Below, one piece after another: positions 8,076 through 17,078 of a DNA stretch of 64,000 nucleotides. Position numbers and translations under genes: made by a program. Each line of letters starts with the position of its first letter. The stretch's first letter is position 1. The notes beneath the pieces are model-generated. The model worked only from the letters and a program-made list of their open reading frames with translations. It did no database searches and was not told the origin of the DNA. The stretch covers positions 172,025 to 236,024 of the forward strand of contig CAWFFV010000009.1 of assembly GCA_963814985.1 (NCBI GenBank). The letters run 5' to 3'. Origin of the DNA: CAWFFV01 sp963814985. Its GTDB lineage: Bacteria > Chloroflexota > Ktedonobacteria > Ktedonobacterales > Ktedonobacteraceae.

Positions 8076-9188
8076 TCAACGCACCTCAATCTGCTCACGG
8101 GTGGCGATACCCACCTTTCGTTCATCGAACAACGTAACAACCATCTCACCTTCTTTATTTTCCAAACGAAGTAACATCCCTGTTTTTTGTCCACTTTCTT
8201 GTGCAGCCACCTGAAAAGCGCCAATACAATCCCAACTATGCGTAGTAGCAAAAACCTGAATATTGAGGTGATGTGCAAGCCTAAAAACAAGACGCCATAT
8301 ATCAGGCTGTACAGAATAGTGAAGACCATTTTCGATCTCATCAATAAGCAGTATTCCGTCTTTGGCATTCACTAAGGCCAGAGCAATGCCAAGGGTACGT
8401 AACATCCCATTACCCAAACTACGCAATGGTACAGGGTTATCAATACTGGCAACTTTGACAATAATAGCACGCGTAGAAGCCGACTCCCCTATGATATTTA
8501 GGGCTTCTACTCCTGGAGCAACTATACGTAAAGAGAAAAGCACATCTTTCTCTAGCGGTGTCAATGAAATATTGCTCCACAGTTCACCTATTTGCCTTTT
8601 AGTCAGGCCATTAGCCTCTATAAAAACATTATTGATCTCTCTAAGATCTGATCCAAGTAATCTCGGTGAAACAAGAGGCCCCGGTTTAAGTGGATAATCC
8701 AGCTTCATTTGCTCCCCTAGCTGGACTGTAAACCGAGGAACATGACTATCAACAAGATCATCATCATCAAACAGAGTTAGTTGTACCCTACGGCGTCCCT
8801 CTCTATCAAGCTGCAAAGTATACCAATCTATCCCTAAAGACAACGTATCATCTGCCGATTTGACAGGTCCAATACGGATAGGCTCCGTATTCATTTCAAT
8901 GTCTGAGCGCCCATAGAATAAGTATCTAAGAGACGAAAGCATTTTTTCAACATCTGTGTAACGGTTTGAAGAGGATTCAATGCTTTCGTCCCGTTCTCTC
9001 AAAATTTCCCATATCAATGGAGGGTAAGCCCTACGAGCATAAAGCCGTAAAGCCTCTAGAAGACTCGACTTACCAACATTATTTTTCCCCACAATCAGAT
9101 TGACCCGGCCTAACTGCCCAATCTGTAAATGGCGGAAGCCACGAAATCCTTGAATTTCAAGTGAGTTCAGGATGAGGTTTCCCATCAT
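8076..9188 (-). CDS. OLD/AAA_21-type SMC-like ATPase
   Basis: A 370-residue ABC-class ATPase. It opens with the usual LEIQGFRGF strand and a Walker A GKNNVGKSS (residues 34-42). A divergent signature SLGNGM (257-262) and Walker B ILLIDEIENGLH (279-290) follow, then the switch His317 in ATTHSWD. The middle region (about 60-230) is the variable helical insert. Such ATPases sense or hold invaders and release or activate a TOPRIM nuclease in OLD/PARIS-type defence; here the TOPRIM protein is the next gene. GAGG lies 5 bases before the ATG. The pair stands alone, convergent to the asparagine-synthetase remnant. Confidence 0.85.
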   Translation of the reverse strand: MMGNLILNSLEIQGFRGFRHLQIGQLGRVNLIVGKNNVGKSSLLEALRLYARRAYPPLIWEILRERDESIESSSNRYTDVEKMLSSLRYLFYGRSDIEMNTEPIRIGPVKSADDTLSLGIDWYTLQLDREGRRRVQLTLFDDDDLVDSHVPRFTVQLGEQMKLDYPLKPGPLVSPRLLGSDLREINNVFIEANGLTKRQIGELWSNISLTPLEKDVLFSLRIVAPGVEALNIIGESASTRAIIVKVASIDNPVPLRSLGNGMLRTLGIALALVNAKDGILLIDEIENGLHYSVQPDIWRLVFRLAHHLNIQVFATTHSWDCIGAFQVAAQESGQKTGMLLRLENKEGEMVVTLFDERKVGIATREQIEVR

Positions 9189-9257
9189 AAATCCTCTTCC
9201 TCTATATCAAAGCAAACCATCTTATTGTCTTTGCACACTATTGTGAACGTTGCAGCC

Positions 9258-9266
9258 ATTATACCA
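9258..9266 (-). promoter_or_regulatory. Extended -10 promoter element for ATPase/TOPRIM operon
   Basis: On the minus strand the sequence reads TGGTATAAT, a perfect -10 hexamer with the TGn extension. It would place transcription start about 60 bases before the ATPase ATG. No good -35 is seen, as expected for an extended -10 promoter. Confidence 0.5.
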
Positions 9267-9313
9267 TGTTTGTTTTTGCATCTCCTCAAACCATCACCCC
9301 AGCAATATCCCCA

Positions 9314-9349
9314 CACAAAAATGTCCAGGGCCTGCTCTGAAGCCCTGGA
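9314..9349 (-). terminator. Rho-independent terminator of acyl-CoA ligase gene
   Basis: TCCAGGGC and GCCCTGGA (9324-9331 and 9342-9349) form a perfect 8-bp stem. On the minus strand it is followed by ATTTTTGTG. It lies 25 bases past the ligase stop codon. Confidence 0.7.
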
Positions 9350-9373
9350 CAAACGATACAAACCCCACAATAA

Positions 9374-11011
9374 CTAGCTCTTCCCCGATACATAATGCAT
9401 CTCGTAGCGACCCCTGAGCACCTTCTTATCGAATTTACCCACACTCGTTTTGGGAACCGCATCGATGAACACTACATCATCAGGAAGCCACCATTTAGCA
9501 ACCTGGGGACGCAGATGCTCGATAATCTCTTCTTTTGTGATCTTTCCCACAAATTCGGGCTTAGCTACGACAAAGGCCAGGGGCCGTTCTGACCAGGTTG
9601 GATGCGGGGTACCTACGACACATGCCTCCAACACTTTAGCATGTCCCATAATCAAACCTTCTAGTTCAACTGAGGAGATCCATTCACCACCTGATTTCAC
9701 AAGGTCCTTGGTGCGATCAACAAACTGAAGCATTCCATCTTCATCAACTACCGCAACATCTCCAGTACGTAGCCAGCCATCAGCAAATTTGGCATCAAAT
9801 TCGCTATCGTTGTAGTAAGCACGCGCAATCCAGGGACCACGTACCTGTAGTTCACCAAAGGCTTGACTATCCCAGGGAACTTCTTGTCCCGTCTCAATAC
9901 TCACCACACGGAAATCAACTCCTGGCAAGACCGTACCCTGCTTGGCTTTGATACGAAACTGCTCTTCCAGTGACAATTCTTCATGATGTTTACGTAAATG
10001 GCAAATTGACGCCAAAGGAGAGGTTTCGGTCATTCCCCAGGCATGCACAAGGTTAATATTCTTATGATATAGCCCTTCGATTAAAGATATCGGAGCAGCA
10101 GCGCCACCACAATAAATACCACGGAGTGCAGAAAGATCAATCGACTTATCCTCTTTCCCTAACAAGTGCAAGAAGCCAATCCAGATTGTCGGGACACCTG
10201 CTGCAACAGTCACACGCTCCTGGGACATAAGTTGAGCTATTCTGAGTGGGTCCATAAAGCGCCCCGGCAAGACCAGTTTTGAACCAGTCAGGGCTGCCGC
10301 ATGAGGAAAGCCCCAGGCATTTGCATGAAACATCGGCACAATAGGCAGTGTCACATCACGCTCAGAGAGGGCCGGGCCATCAGCAAGACCAATACCCATA
10401 GAATGCAAAAAGATCGAGCGATGACTATAGACAACCCCTTTAGGGTTTCCGGTTGTGCCAGAGGTATAACACATTGCAGCAGCACTGTTTTCATCGAGGG
10501 CAGGCCACTTATACATAGTCGGTTGACCAGCAATAAAAGCCTCATAATCAACTGAGGGTTGCAGTTTACTCGTTGGCTGAGGTCCATCGCCCATAATGAC
10601 ATACAGCTTTACGGTTGGCAGTTGATCTGCCAAAGCTTCCAGAGCTGGCACAAGATCTGCATCGACAAAGATGATCTTGTCCTGGGCATCGTTGACAATG
10701 TAAACTAACTGCTCAGCAAAGAGACGAATGTTAAGCGTGTGCAGAACAGCCCCCATACAGGGAACAGCAAAATAGAGTTCAAAATGGCGGTAAGTATTCC
10801 ACCCAAAGGTTGCGACACGCTCTCCTTCTGTAACTCCCGCCTGTTGAAGCGCATGAGCAAGTTGCATGGAGCGCTTGCCCCACTCACCATAGGTATAGCG
10901 ATGTGGTTCACTCTCGGTCTGTGTCACAATTTCTTTACGTGAAAAAATACGTGTGGCACGGTCAAACGCATGCTGTAAAGTCAGGGGATAATCCATCATC
11001 AAGCCTTGCAC
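9374..11011 (-). CDS. Long-chain fatty-acid--CoA ligase (AMP-forming)
   Basis: An acyl-adenylate-forming enzyme that activates fatty acids with ATP and CoA. With the GTG start at 11011 (perfect AGGAGG 8 bases upstream) it has 545 residues, normal for the family. The AMP-binding loop YTSGTTGNPKG, the adenylate-site segment HAWGMTETSP and the hinge motif WLRTGDVAVVDEDG are all present. The C-terminal lysine segment (KTSVGKFDKK) for the first half-reaction is intact. The open frame runs further upstream to 11086 but lacks a ribosome site there. It is monocistronic with its own terminator. Chain-length preference cannot be read from sequence. Confidence 0.9.
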   Translation of the reverse strand: MQGLMMDYPLTLQHAFDRATRIFSRKEIVTQTESEPHRYTYGEWGKRSMQLAHALQQAGVTEGERVATFGWNTYRHFELYFAVPCMGAVLHTLNIRLFAEQLVYIVNDAQDKIIFVDADLVPALEALADQLPTVKLYVIMGDGPQPTSKLQPSVDYEAFIAGQPTMYKWPALDENSAAAMCYTSGTTGNPKGVVYSHRSIFLHSMGIGLADGPALSERDVTLPIVPMFHANAWGFPHAAALTGSKLVLPGRFMDPLRIAQLMSQERVTVAAGVPTIWIGFLHLLGKEDKSIDLSALRGIYCGGAAAPISLIEGLYHKNINLVHAWGMTETSPLASICHLRKHHEELSLEEQFRIKAKQGTVLPGVDFRVVSIETGQEVPWDSQAFGELQVRGPWIARAYYNDSEFDAKFADGWLRTGDVAVVDEDGMLQFVDRTKDLVKSGGEWISSVELEGLIMGHAKVLEACVVGTPHPTWSERPLAFVVAKPEFVGKITKEEIIEHLRPQVAKWWLPDDVVFIDAVPKTSVGKFDKKVLRGRYEMHYVSGKS

Positions 11012-11170
11012 GGGAAGAACCTCCTCAGCGAAGTTAAAGCACATATAACACTCTGAAGGCACCAGATAGTGTAACCTCAATGGCATTATACACTACTTTT
11101 CACCCAAACAAGGCAAGCGAGGTTAAAGACTCCTTTGCTAGCAACAGGATTTCACGGCATTGCTAGCAGT

Positions 11171-11314
11171 GTAACTACTCAGGTCTGCTCACCACCGCCA
11201 GTGGCTCGCCCTGCGCAGCAACCCTCGCAATCCACACAAAACGGCCAGCGAAGCGCCTTAGGCGCTGAGGAATCAGGAAATCAGAATCTTCTGACCCCAG
11301 CCGTGAATAGTTGC
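11171..11314. repeat. Family-1 palindromic repeat, degenerate copy
   Basis: The left end GTAACTACTCAGGTC (11171-11185), an eroded CCACC/GGTGG-type hairpin, the hairpin AGCGCC-TTA-GGCGCT (11252-11266) with GAGGAATCAGGAAA, and the right end GTGAATAGTTGC (about 11303-11314) are present in family order. Only the right arm of the central long stem (TCCACACAAAACGG) remains. It fills the gap between the acyl-CoA ligase start and the lipoprotein stop; no gene is seen there. Confidence 0.7.
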
Positions 11315-11353
11315 CCTGATATGCCCACGCAACGCGTCAACCATGAATGATAT

Positions 11354-12472
11354 CTATTGGCCGGCCGCCTGATAAATCAGGAGCCAGAATTCCTGATCAG
11401 CTTGTAGATACTGGCTCTGACCGCTGTTGAAGTTCTTCTCAACGAAGGTGCAACTCGCTTCATAGGCGCTCACCTGAAGAATAACTAAGTCCCACTGTGA
11501 GTAGGTTAGGAAGTACCATTTCTGTTTTCCTGCTACTTTATCGCTGCCTAAGCAGTCTTCTGATGGGGGTTGCGCAACTGGAAATGTGAAAAGTCTGCCG
11601 AAGAGTTTACGCATCAGCTGCATATCTGTTACTCTGATCGATTGCCCGTTGCTTTTGCTTGTTTCGAGCTGGAGCAAAAGTCTATCAGGTTGTGCCGGCG
11701 TAAAGACAACTCCAGCCAGAGTCTTCGCAAACAGTTGCTTGAATTGCTCATTTATACGATACATTCCCCCATGAGAAGACAACGCTCCATTCAGGCTAAC
11801 GAGGTTCTGTCTCAGGTCGACGCTAGCAGCAATGACCTGATCCGCTGTATGAAAGATCAGTTGGTAGTCAGGATTTCCATCCGAATAGCCAACATTTTCC
11901 GTTACCAGTGGCAAGGCCAGGATCGCATTGTAGATGTGTTGAGCTGCATCGGGGGAAGAAATGCGCGCCGTTTGAGGTGGCTGAGCATGCGAAGATGTGG
12001 ACATCAGGGCAAGTTGGTTCACCTTAGCCGCTGGCGTCGCCTCATAGATGGCCCTATCGAGCTGGTTCCAGAACTCCTTTTTGTCCATCGCTGTTCGACT
12101 GTGTGGCTCTCCTGAAAGAGAGACCTTACGGCAACCATCCCGTTCAGCCAGGACAGTTACCAGCGTTTTCTGCTTCTGGTAGAACGTGAGCGTATAGTGT
12201 GGGCCAAGTTCGAGAGTACAGGCGACGTTCTCAGGCATCAGTGGCATCGCATAGATCGTGGTATAAAGTTGCTGCACCATGCTGGCAACTGTCAGTGTCA
12301 CTACTGGCTTCTTCCCGTCTGGCGAGGGCCAATCAATCAAAATGCGTACGCGATCCGGCTGGCTACCCGGCCCCCCCTGGGGACTAGAAACTGAGCCGCA
12401 GCTGCTCAAGCTTACCAGTAATCCAACGAGCAACAACGCAGGGAAAAAATACACATCCTTTGTGATCTTCAT
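11354..12472 (-). CDS. Lipoprotein with three related domains, function unknown
   Basis: A 372-residue protein with a lipoprotein signal (hydrophobic stretch ending SLSSC, Cys25), so it is probably anchored on the outer face of the membrane. The mature part holds three repeats of about 90-100 residues. Each has a helix with an LYTTIYAMPLMPENV-like block (compare IYNAILALPLVTENV and LFGRLFTFPVAQPP), followed by a YTLTFY-type strand pair and a closing helix with FWNQL/FKQLF/FWLLI. I do not recognise the family. It stands alone, with a GC-poor 280-base gap upstream. Confidence 0.7.
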   Translation of the reverse strand: MKITKDVYFFPALLLVGLLVSLSSCGSVSSPQGGPGSQPDRVRILIDWPSPDGKKPVVTLTVASMVQQLYTTIYAMPLMPENVACTLELGPHYTLTFYQKQKTLVTVLAERDGCRKVSLSGEPHSRTAMDKKEFWNQLDRAIYEATPAAKVNQLALMSTSSHAQPPQTARISSPDAAQHIYNAILALPLVTENVGYSDGNPDYQLIFHTADQVIAASVDLRQNLVSLNGALSSHGGMYRINEQFKQLFAKTLAGVVFTPAQPDRLLLQLETSKSNGQSIRVTDMQLMRKLFGRLFTFPVAQPPSEDCLGSDKVAGKQKWYFLTYSQWDLVILQVSAYEASCTFVEKNFNSGQSQYLQADQEFWLLIYQAAGQ

Positions 12473-12631
12473 AGTTTACTCCTTAAAGGCGATAGAAGGC
12501 AAAAGTTGTGCCATAGAGAGAAGACGCTTAAAACCTCGCTCCAGTTCCTTCCACTCAGCAAAGAGCATAAGTAATGTTAGACTGAGCCTAATAATCAAAG
12601 CATTTCTTCTTGAGTTCTCTTAACAAACTAT

Positions 12632-12660
12632 AAGGGACGGAGAGCATATCATCGTCCCTT
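12632..12660 (-). terminator. Probable terminator of folP-folC operon
   Basis: AAGGGACG (12632-12639) pairs perfectly with CGTCCCTT (12653-12660). It lies about 90 bases past the folC stop. The minus-strand sequence after the stem is T-rich but not a pure T run, so confidence is moderate. No gene is seen elsewhere between 12473 and 12750. Confidence 0.45.
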
Positions 12661-12750
12661 AAGGGAGCCCCATTTTTCGTCTAAGCAGAACTCATATTTC
12701 CTGTAAAACATCTTAAGAAAGAGGAATTCCTGCTCCTTTCCAACGAACCG

Positions 12751-14169
12751 CTAGTGGTCTATCCCCTCTATATCGTTGGCCGCTGTTTTATCTCCTTGAG
12801 CCGCAGCCCAACGTAATACTTCTCCAGCCAGATATAGCGAGCCTGTAGCACAAACGAGATCAGCACTATCAGCGAGGTCAAGGGCTAGTTCCATAGCCTG
12901 ACTACTCTCATCAGCCATATGGACACTTACGTGAGGCGCATATTTAGCAAAGAGAGCCTCCAGTGACTGGATGGTAGCTGCACGAGCATTTTTCATCGTC
13001 GTAAGCACCACAATATCAATATCTACCAGCGCCTGGACAATCCCCACCAGATCTTTATCTTGTGCTGTGCTTAAGACAATAATCAGGCGATGAAGAGGAA
13101 ATGAGGAGCGGAGCGCCTGCATCAACTTTTGTATCGAGTCCGCATTATGTGCTCCATCCACAACGATAGTAGGATTGTGCCCAACGACCTGCATACGAGC
13201 CGGCCAGTGTACAGCTAAAAATCCCTGACGTAAGGCATCTTCATCCCAGACAACACCACGCTCACGCAATAGCTCCAGGGTTGCCAGAGCGGCAGTTGCA
13301 TTTTCAAGCTGATGCTGCCCCGCCAGAGGTATTTGCAGATCTATATAGACCCGTTCAGGAGTCCAGAGAGTAAAATGCTGATATTCTTTCTCTTGTCGAT
13401 CCAGCAGATAGCGGTAACTCATCGGGGGAAGTTGTCCCATCTCAACCTCCGCCTGAGCAGGATCATCTCCAACCGGGCCAACACGAACGAGACGGGCCTG
13501 TCTTTGTTGAGAGACTGCCGCAATAGCAAGCAGGGCTTCGGGGGCCTGCGCTGAGGTGACAACAGTACCATCTGGTTTGATTATGCCAGCCTTCTCTGTG
13601 GCGATTTTGGCAAGGGTATCACCAAGGATTTGCATATGATCATAACTGATAGAGGTAATCACTGAGATCAGTGGATTGACCACATTTGTTGCATCGATAC
13701 GTCCTCCTAATCCTACCTCGATGACGGCATGCTGAACATGCTGACGAGAAAAGTAGAGGAATGCGAGCGCTGTCCCAACCTCATATGTGATAAATGGACC
13801 GAACTCATGCCGTGACTGTATCTCTTCAACAACTGGACGTACTTCCTGTACAAGCGTTGCCATTTCCTCTTCACTGATGAGCCGGGCATTCACCCGAATA
13901 CGCTCACGAAATGTGTGTAAATCAGGTTGTGTGTAGAGACCTGTGCGTAAACCTGCTTGACGCAATACACACTCGATCAAAGCTGCCGTTGATCCTTTAC
14001 CTTTGGTACCTGCAATAAGCGTGCTGGTATAGTGTTGCTGTGGATTGTCAAACAGTTCAAGTAATCTGGCTTCGCGTGGCAAGTTTTCTTCGCGGTCACG
14101 AGTATAGGAGCCACCACGCTCAAAATCGCTAAAACTATAAAGATATGCAAGCGCCTCCTGGTAATTCAC
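12751..14169 (-). CDS. folC: Folylpolyglutamate / dihydrofolate synthase
   Basis: A Mur-ligase-fold enzyme of 472 residues that adds glutamate to dihydropteroate or folates using ATP. The P-loop GTKGKGSTAAL (about 54-64), the central VIEVGLGGRIDATNVV motif and DGAHNADSI are all clear. The position directly after folP in the same direction (30-base gap) supports a folate operon. ATG 14169 gives the expected N-terminal helix (MNYQEALAYLYSFSDFERGG) of the family. A C-terminal extension of a few charged residues is unremarkable. Confidence 0.95.
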   Translation of the reverse strand: MNYQEALAYLYSFSDFERGGSYTRDREENLPREARLLELFDNPQQHYTSTLIAGTKGKGSTAALIECVLRQAGLRTGLYTQPDLHTFRERIRVNARLISEEEMATLVQEVRPVVEEIQSRHEFGPFITYEVGTALAFLYFSRQHVQHAVIEVGLGGRIDATNVVNPLISVITSISYDHMQILGDTLAKIATEKAGIIKPDGTVVTSAQAPEALLAIAAVSQQRQARLVRVGPVGDDPAQAEVEMGQLPPMSYRYLLDRQEKEYQHFTLWTPERVYIDLQIPLAGQHQLENATAALATLELLRERGVVWDEDALRQGFLAVHWPARMQVVGHNPTIVVDGAHNADSIQKLMQALRSSFPLHRLIIVLSTAQDKDLVGIVQALVDIDIVVLTTMKNARAATIQSLEALFAKYAPHVSVHMADESSQAMELALDLADSADLVCATGSLYLAGEVLRWAAAQGDKTAANDIEGIDH

Positions 14170-14199
14170 AATGCTTCCCTTTTCTCGAAAATGGACTGA

Positions 14200-15072
14200 T
14201 CATGGCAAAACGAAGGTTCCTCGCACAATAGCATCACTCACCTTGACGACACGCATCATCTCATGCACATCATGCACACGCACAATATCTGCCCCCTGCG
14301 CAATGCCAAGAGCAACAGAGGCAGCCGTGCCCTCCAGACGCTCTGAGGCCGGCAGACCACCAAGCACAAGACCAATAGTCGATTTACGCGACGTTCCCAG
14401 TAAGATAGGACGCCCCAGAGTACGCAGCTCCCCTAAACGATGCAGCAACGTCAAGTTCTCTTCAGGGGTTGTGCCAAAACCAATTCCAGGATCTATGATA
14501 ATGTGTTCCCATGCGACTCCTGCGGCCAGCGCATGGTCAATACAATCTGAAAGATAACGTACCACATCGCTAACAATCTCACGCCTCTGGTACCCACGCA
14601 TATTCGCCATCAACACGACAGGGACACCATGCTCGCTGGCAACTGAGACCATAGCCGGATCACCACGTAACCCCCAAATATCGTTGATAATACAGGCACC
14701 AGCGCCAAGAGCCTGTGCAGCAACTTCTGCTTTGTATGTATCAATAGAGATCATCACCTCACTGGGAAGTATCTCATGGAGTGCCTGAATAACAGGAATA
14801 ACACGGGCTAATTCCTGTTCCACAGGAAGAGGAGTAGCCTGTGGTCGTGTGGATTCCCCTCCTACATCAATAAGAGTAGCCCCCTGAGCAACAAATTTTT
14901 GAGCAAGGATAATAGCACGCTGGATCAGTACATCTTCTGTAAGGGTGCTCTGAACCAGACCATCTCCAGAGAAAGAGTCAGGAGTAACATTGACAATTCC
15001 CATAACATAGGTCTGCTGGCCCCATATCAAACAATGATTTGCCCAGGCAGTTGGGGGCAGAAATGAAGACAT
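14200..15072 (-). CDS. folP: Dihydropteroate synthase
   Basis: This TIM-barrel enzyme condenses p-aminobenzoate with the pterin pyrophosphate. Family motifs are MGIVNVTPDSFSGDG (near residue 24), DVGGESTRP, SIDTYKAEVA, IINDIWG, DPGIGFG and the C-terminal GTSRKS and RVHDV. The open frame extends to 15201, but that stretch reads through a palindromic repeat (15088-15209). ATG 15072 gives a normal 290-residue protein and is chosen. It is followed by folC on the same strand. Confidence 0.95.
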   Translation of the reverse strand: MSSFLPPTAWANHCLIWGQQTYVMGIVNVTPDSFSGDGLVQSTLTEDVLIQRAIILAQKFVAQGATLIDVGGESTRPQATPLPVEQELARVIPVIQALHEILPSEVMISIDTYKAEVAAQALGAGACIINDIWGLRGDPAMVSVASEHGVPVVLMANMRGYQRREIVSDVVRYLSDCIDHALAAGVAWEHIIIDPGIGFGTTPEENLTLLHRLGELRTLGRPILLGTSRKSTIGLVLGGLPASERLEGTAASVALGIAQGADIVRVHDVHEMMRVVKVSDAIVRGTFVLP

Positions 15073-15087
15073 TGATACATATCCTCT

Positions 15088-15209
15088 CGTCGTAGGGGCG
15101 CGGTTTACAAGCCCGTATCTGTTGTGCCGTACCTGTTGCATACCCGTTGTGCTATACCTGTTGCGCTGTTCATACAAACACGGACTTGTAAACCTCGCCA
15201 CCTACGACG
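15088..15209. repeat. Family-2 palindromic repeat, imperfect copy
   Basis: The left arm begins CGTCGTAGGGGCGCGGTTTA and contains ACAAGCCCGTAT. The right arm (about 15178-15209) is its complement with a few mismatches. The loop holds degenerate tandem units of 12-14 bases around CCTGTTG (about 15117-15170). A second copy with perfect arms is at 46684-46757. It lies in the folP leader and creates a false N-terminal extension of that gene. Confidence 0.75.
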
Positions 15210-15299
15210 GCTGTCTCTCGCCTCTGAGAGCTATATTCGAGAGGGCGATCCATAGCTCTGATGCAAAAATTTGACGCTCACCCCATATCACCTTTTTCG

Positions 15300-15329
15300 T
15301 TGCCTCATGGCAAACGAAGGTGCTATACT
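15300..15329 (+). promoter_or_regulatory. Candidate promoter of zinc-binding membrane protein
   Basis: TTGCCT (15300-15305) and TATACT (15324-15329) are spaced by 18 bp. An imperfect inverted repeat (TTCGTTGCC with GGCAAACGAA) overlaps the -35 and spacer and might bind a regulator. Confidence 0.4.
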
Positions 15330-15381
15330 TGCTATATTATTTATGACTAAAGATCACAAAGAAGAAGAGGAAAAAAAGAGT

Positions 15382-15870
15382 ATGAAAACAACTACTAATA
15401 TCAAACGAGGTCCCACACGTGTGACTCGTCGCTGCCACGAATGTAACGAAGAGGCGCTCGGACGCTGCCCAGATTGTCGCATTGGCTTCTGCCAGGATCA
15501 TTTTCCTAAGCAACAGCACGCACCCTGTGCTGAAAAACAAATGAAGATGGCACAAACCCAGGTTTGTTATGTCTGTGGTACATCGGTCTACCCAGATCAG
15601 TGGTCACTCGCCAAAACTTCCCACTTCGTTGATCAATTTACCTGCCGAGGGTGTGGTCGTTACGTTTGTGATGAACTCCATACTCAGCGTAAAACTGAGG
15701 ACGTGGTTATTACACGTGAAGGGGTGCGCGGTCACCGCTACCAATACACGAACCGCTACTGCGATCTTTGCGCACCATTTTACAGTGTCGGAGGAATCAA
15801 AGGACTGACACGTATCATTGTCGCCGTAGGAACAGTAGCGGCCACCGTTTTCTTTTACTTCCATCCTTAG
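15382..15870 (+). CDS. Tail-anchored zinc-finger (B-box/LIM-like) protein
   Basis: A 162-residue protein with two Cys/His clusters: CHEC...CPDC...CQDH with His47 and Cys49 (residues 18-49), and CYVC...CRGC...C...H with CDLC (62-130). These would bind several zinc ions. One hydrophobic helix ends the protein (142-160, IIVAVGTVAATVFFYF), so the zinc domains are probably cytoplasmic with a C-terminal anchor. ATG 15382 has GAGG 11 bases upstream; in-frame starts at 15343 and 15271 lie at or before the promoter. The function is unknown; such modules usually mediate protein contacts. Confidence 0.65.
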   Translation: MKTTTNIKRGPTRVTRRCHECNEEALGRCPDCRIGFCQDHFPKQQHAPCAEKQMKMAQTQVCYVCGTSVYPDQWSLAKTSHFVDQFTCRGCGRYVCDELHTQRKTEDVVITREGVRGHRYQYTNRYCDLCAPFYSVGGIKGLTRIIVAVGTVAATVFFYFHP

Positions 15871-15943
15871 ATCCAAGTTTCAACCAGAGAAAGGGGGGAA
15901 GAGACGGAAGGCAGAAACCGCACTGTCTCTTATTGTTGAACTC

Positions 15944-17062
15944 ATGGTTTTGCCATCAACTATTCAATCCACCTTAGATCGTCATCAGCAAGCGATTCAT
16001 ATAGCGCTGCGCTCAGCCATTAGTGAAGCCGCCAGACAATCAGGTGCCAGCGAACTCAGCACATTCTACGGACAAATGCAATATCATTCAGGTTGGGTGG
16101 ATGCTAATTTGGTACCAATAAAGAGTCATCCAGGAAAACTCCTTCGCCCAACACTGCTGCTTCTGGCATACGAAGCTTCTGGAGCCTGGGGACTTGCGAA
16201 TGAAACGACTGACAAATATGACTATATACAGCGAGCATTACCGGCTGCTGTAGCCGTCGAAATCACACATAATTTTACCTTAGTTCACGATGATATAGAA
16301 GATGGAGATATTGAGCGTCGCCACCGTCCTACTCTGTGGAAGATCTGGGGTATCCCACAAGCAATCAATACGGGCGATGGAATGTTTGCACTCGCTCGTC
16401 TGACACTCTGGCAAGCCCTTGACAAAGGTGTGGATGGAGCCATTGCTGCTCGTCTCGGATCTCTGCTCGATCACGCTTGCCTTGTTTTGGCGGAGGGTCA
16501 ATATCTCGATATTAGTTTTGAGAAACGCCAGGATATCTCTGTCGCCATGTATGTAGATATGATCAGTCGCAAAACGGCGGCATTAATGAGATGTGCGGCA
16601 GAGATGGGAGCACTTCTGGGGACACGCGATCAGGAAACAGTCAACCGTTTACGTAGCTTCGGAGAAGCAATAGGCATTGCCTTCCAGATACGTGATGATC
16701 TGCTTGGCGTGTGGGCTACAAAAGCTGAACTTGGCAAAACACCGGCGGGTGATATCCATCGGCGCAAAAAGAGCCTGCCCGTATTGCATGCCCTGGAACA
16801 TGCATCTCCTCTCGACCAGCAAGCGCTATGTGAGGTTTATCAGCAAGAGGCTCCTGTTACAAAAGAGCAGGTAGTAAGCGTATTGGCAATTTTTGAACGC
16901 ACACAGACAAAAGCTTACTGCTGCGACTTCCTGGCACAACAGTGCCAGCTAGCCCACGAAGCCCTGGCAAGCGTACCACACAACACCAGCCCGGTCTCTG
17001 CACGCGCACTCGATGATCTGGAAACATTGGTACACTTTGTGGAAGAGACAACAAAAAGCTAA
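15944..17062 (+). CDS. Polyprenyl (geranylgeranyl-type) diphosphate synthase
   Basis: A trans-isoprenyl diphosphate synthase of 372 residues. The first Asp-rich motif HDDIEDGD (residues 115-122) and the second, RDDLLGVWA (250-258), are intact, as are the upstream GKLLRP and the later GDIHRRKKS segment. It elongates allylic diphosphates with IPP for carotenoids, quinones or membrane lipids. Product length cannot be fixed here. No strong ribosome-binding site precedes ATG 15944. It follows the zinc-finger gene by 73 bases. Confidence 0.9.
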   Translation: MVLPSTIQSTLDRHQQAIHIALRSAISEAARQSGASELSTFYGQMQYHSGWVDANLVPIKSHPGKLLRPTLLLLAYEASGAWGLANETTDKYDYIQRALPAAVAVEITHNFTLVHDDIEDGDIERRHRPTLWKIWGIPQAINTGDGMFALARLTLWQALDKGVDGAIAARLGSLLDHACLVLAEGQYLDISFEKRQDISVAMYVDMISRKTAALMRCAAEMGALLGTRDQETVNRLRSFGEAIGIAFQIRDDLLGVWATKAELGKTPAGDIHRRKKSLPVLHALEHASPLDQQALCEVYQQEAPVTKEQVVSVLAIFERTQTKAYCCDFLAQQCQLAHEALASVPHNTSPVSARALDDLETLVHFVEETTKS

Positions 17063-17078
17063 GAGTCTGCATCTCTAT

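Noticed and set aside
9185..9370. 61-residue ORF upstream of the ATPase, overlapping it by four bases
   Set aside because: It spans the terminator of the acyl-CoA ligase gene, and its only plausible internal ATG lies inside the -10 box.
15117..15170. Possible CRISPR-like array of short repeats
   Set aside because: Units are only 12-14 bases, degenerate and without spacers; they form the loop of a palindromic repeat.
14200..15201. folP start at 15201, giving a 333-residue protein
   Set aside because: The extra 43 residues are translated from a palindromic repeat; the family N-terminus fits ATG 15072.
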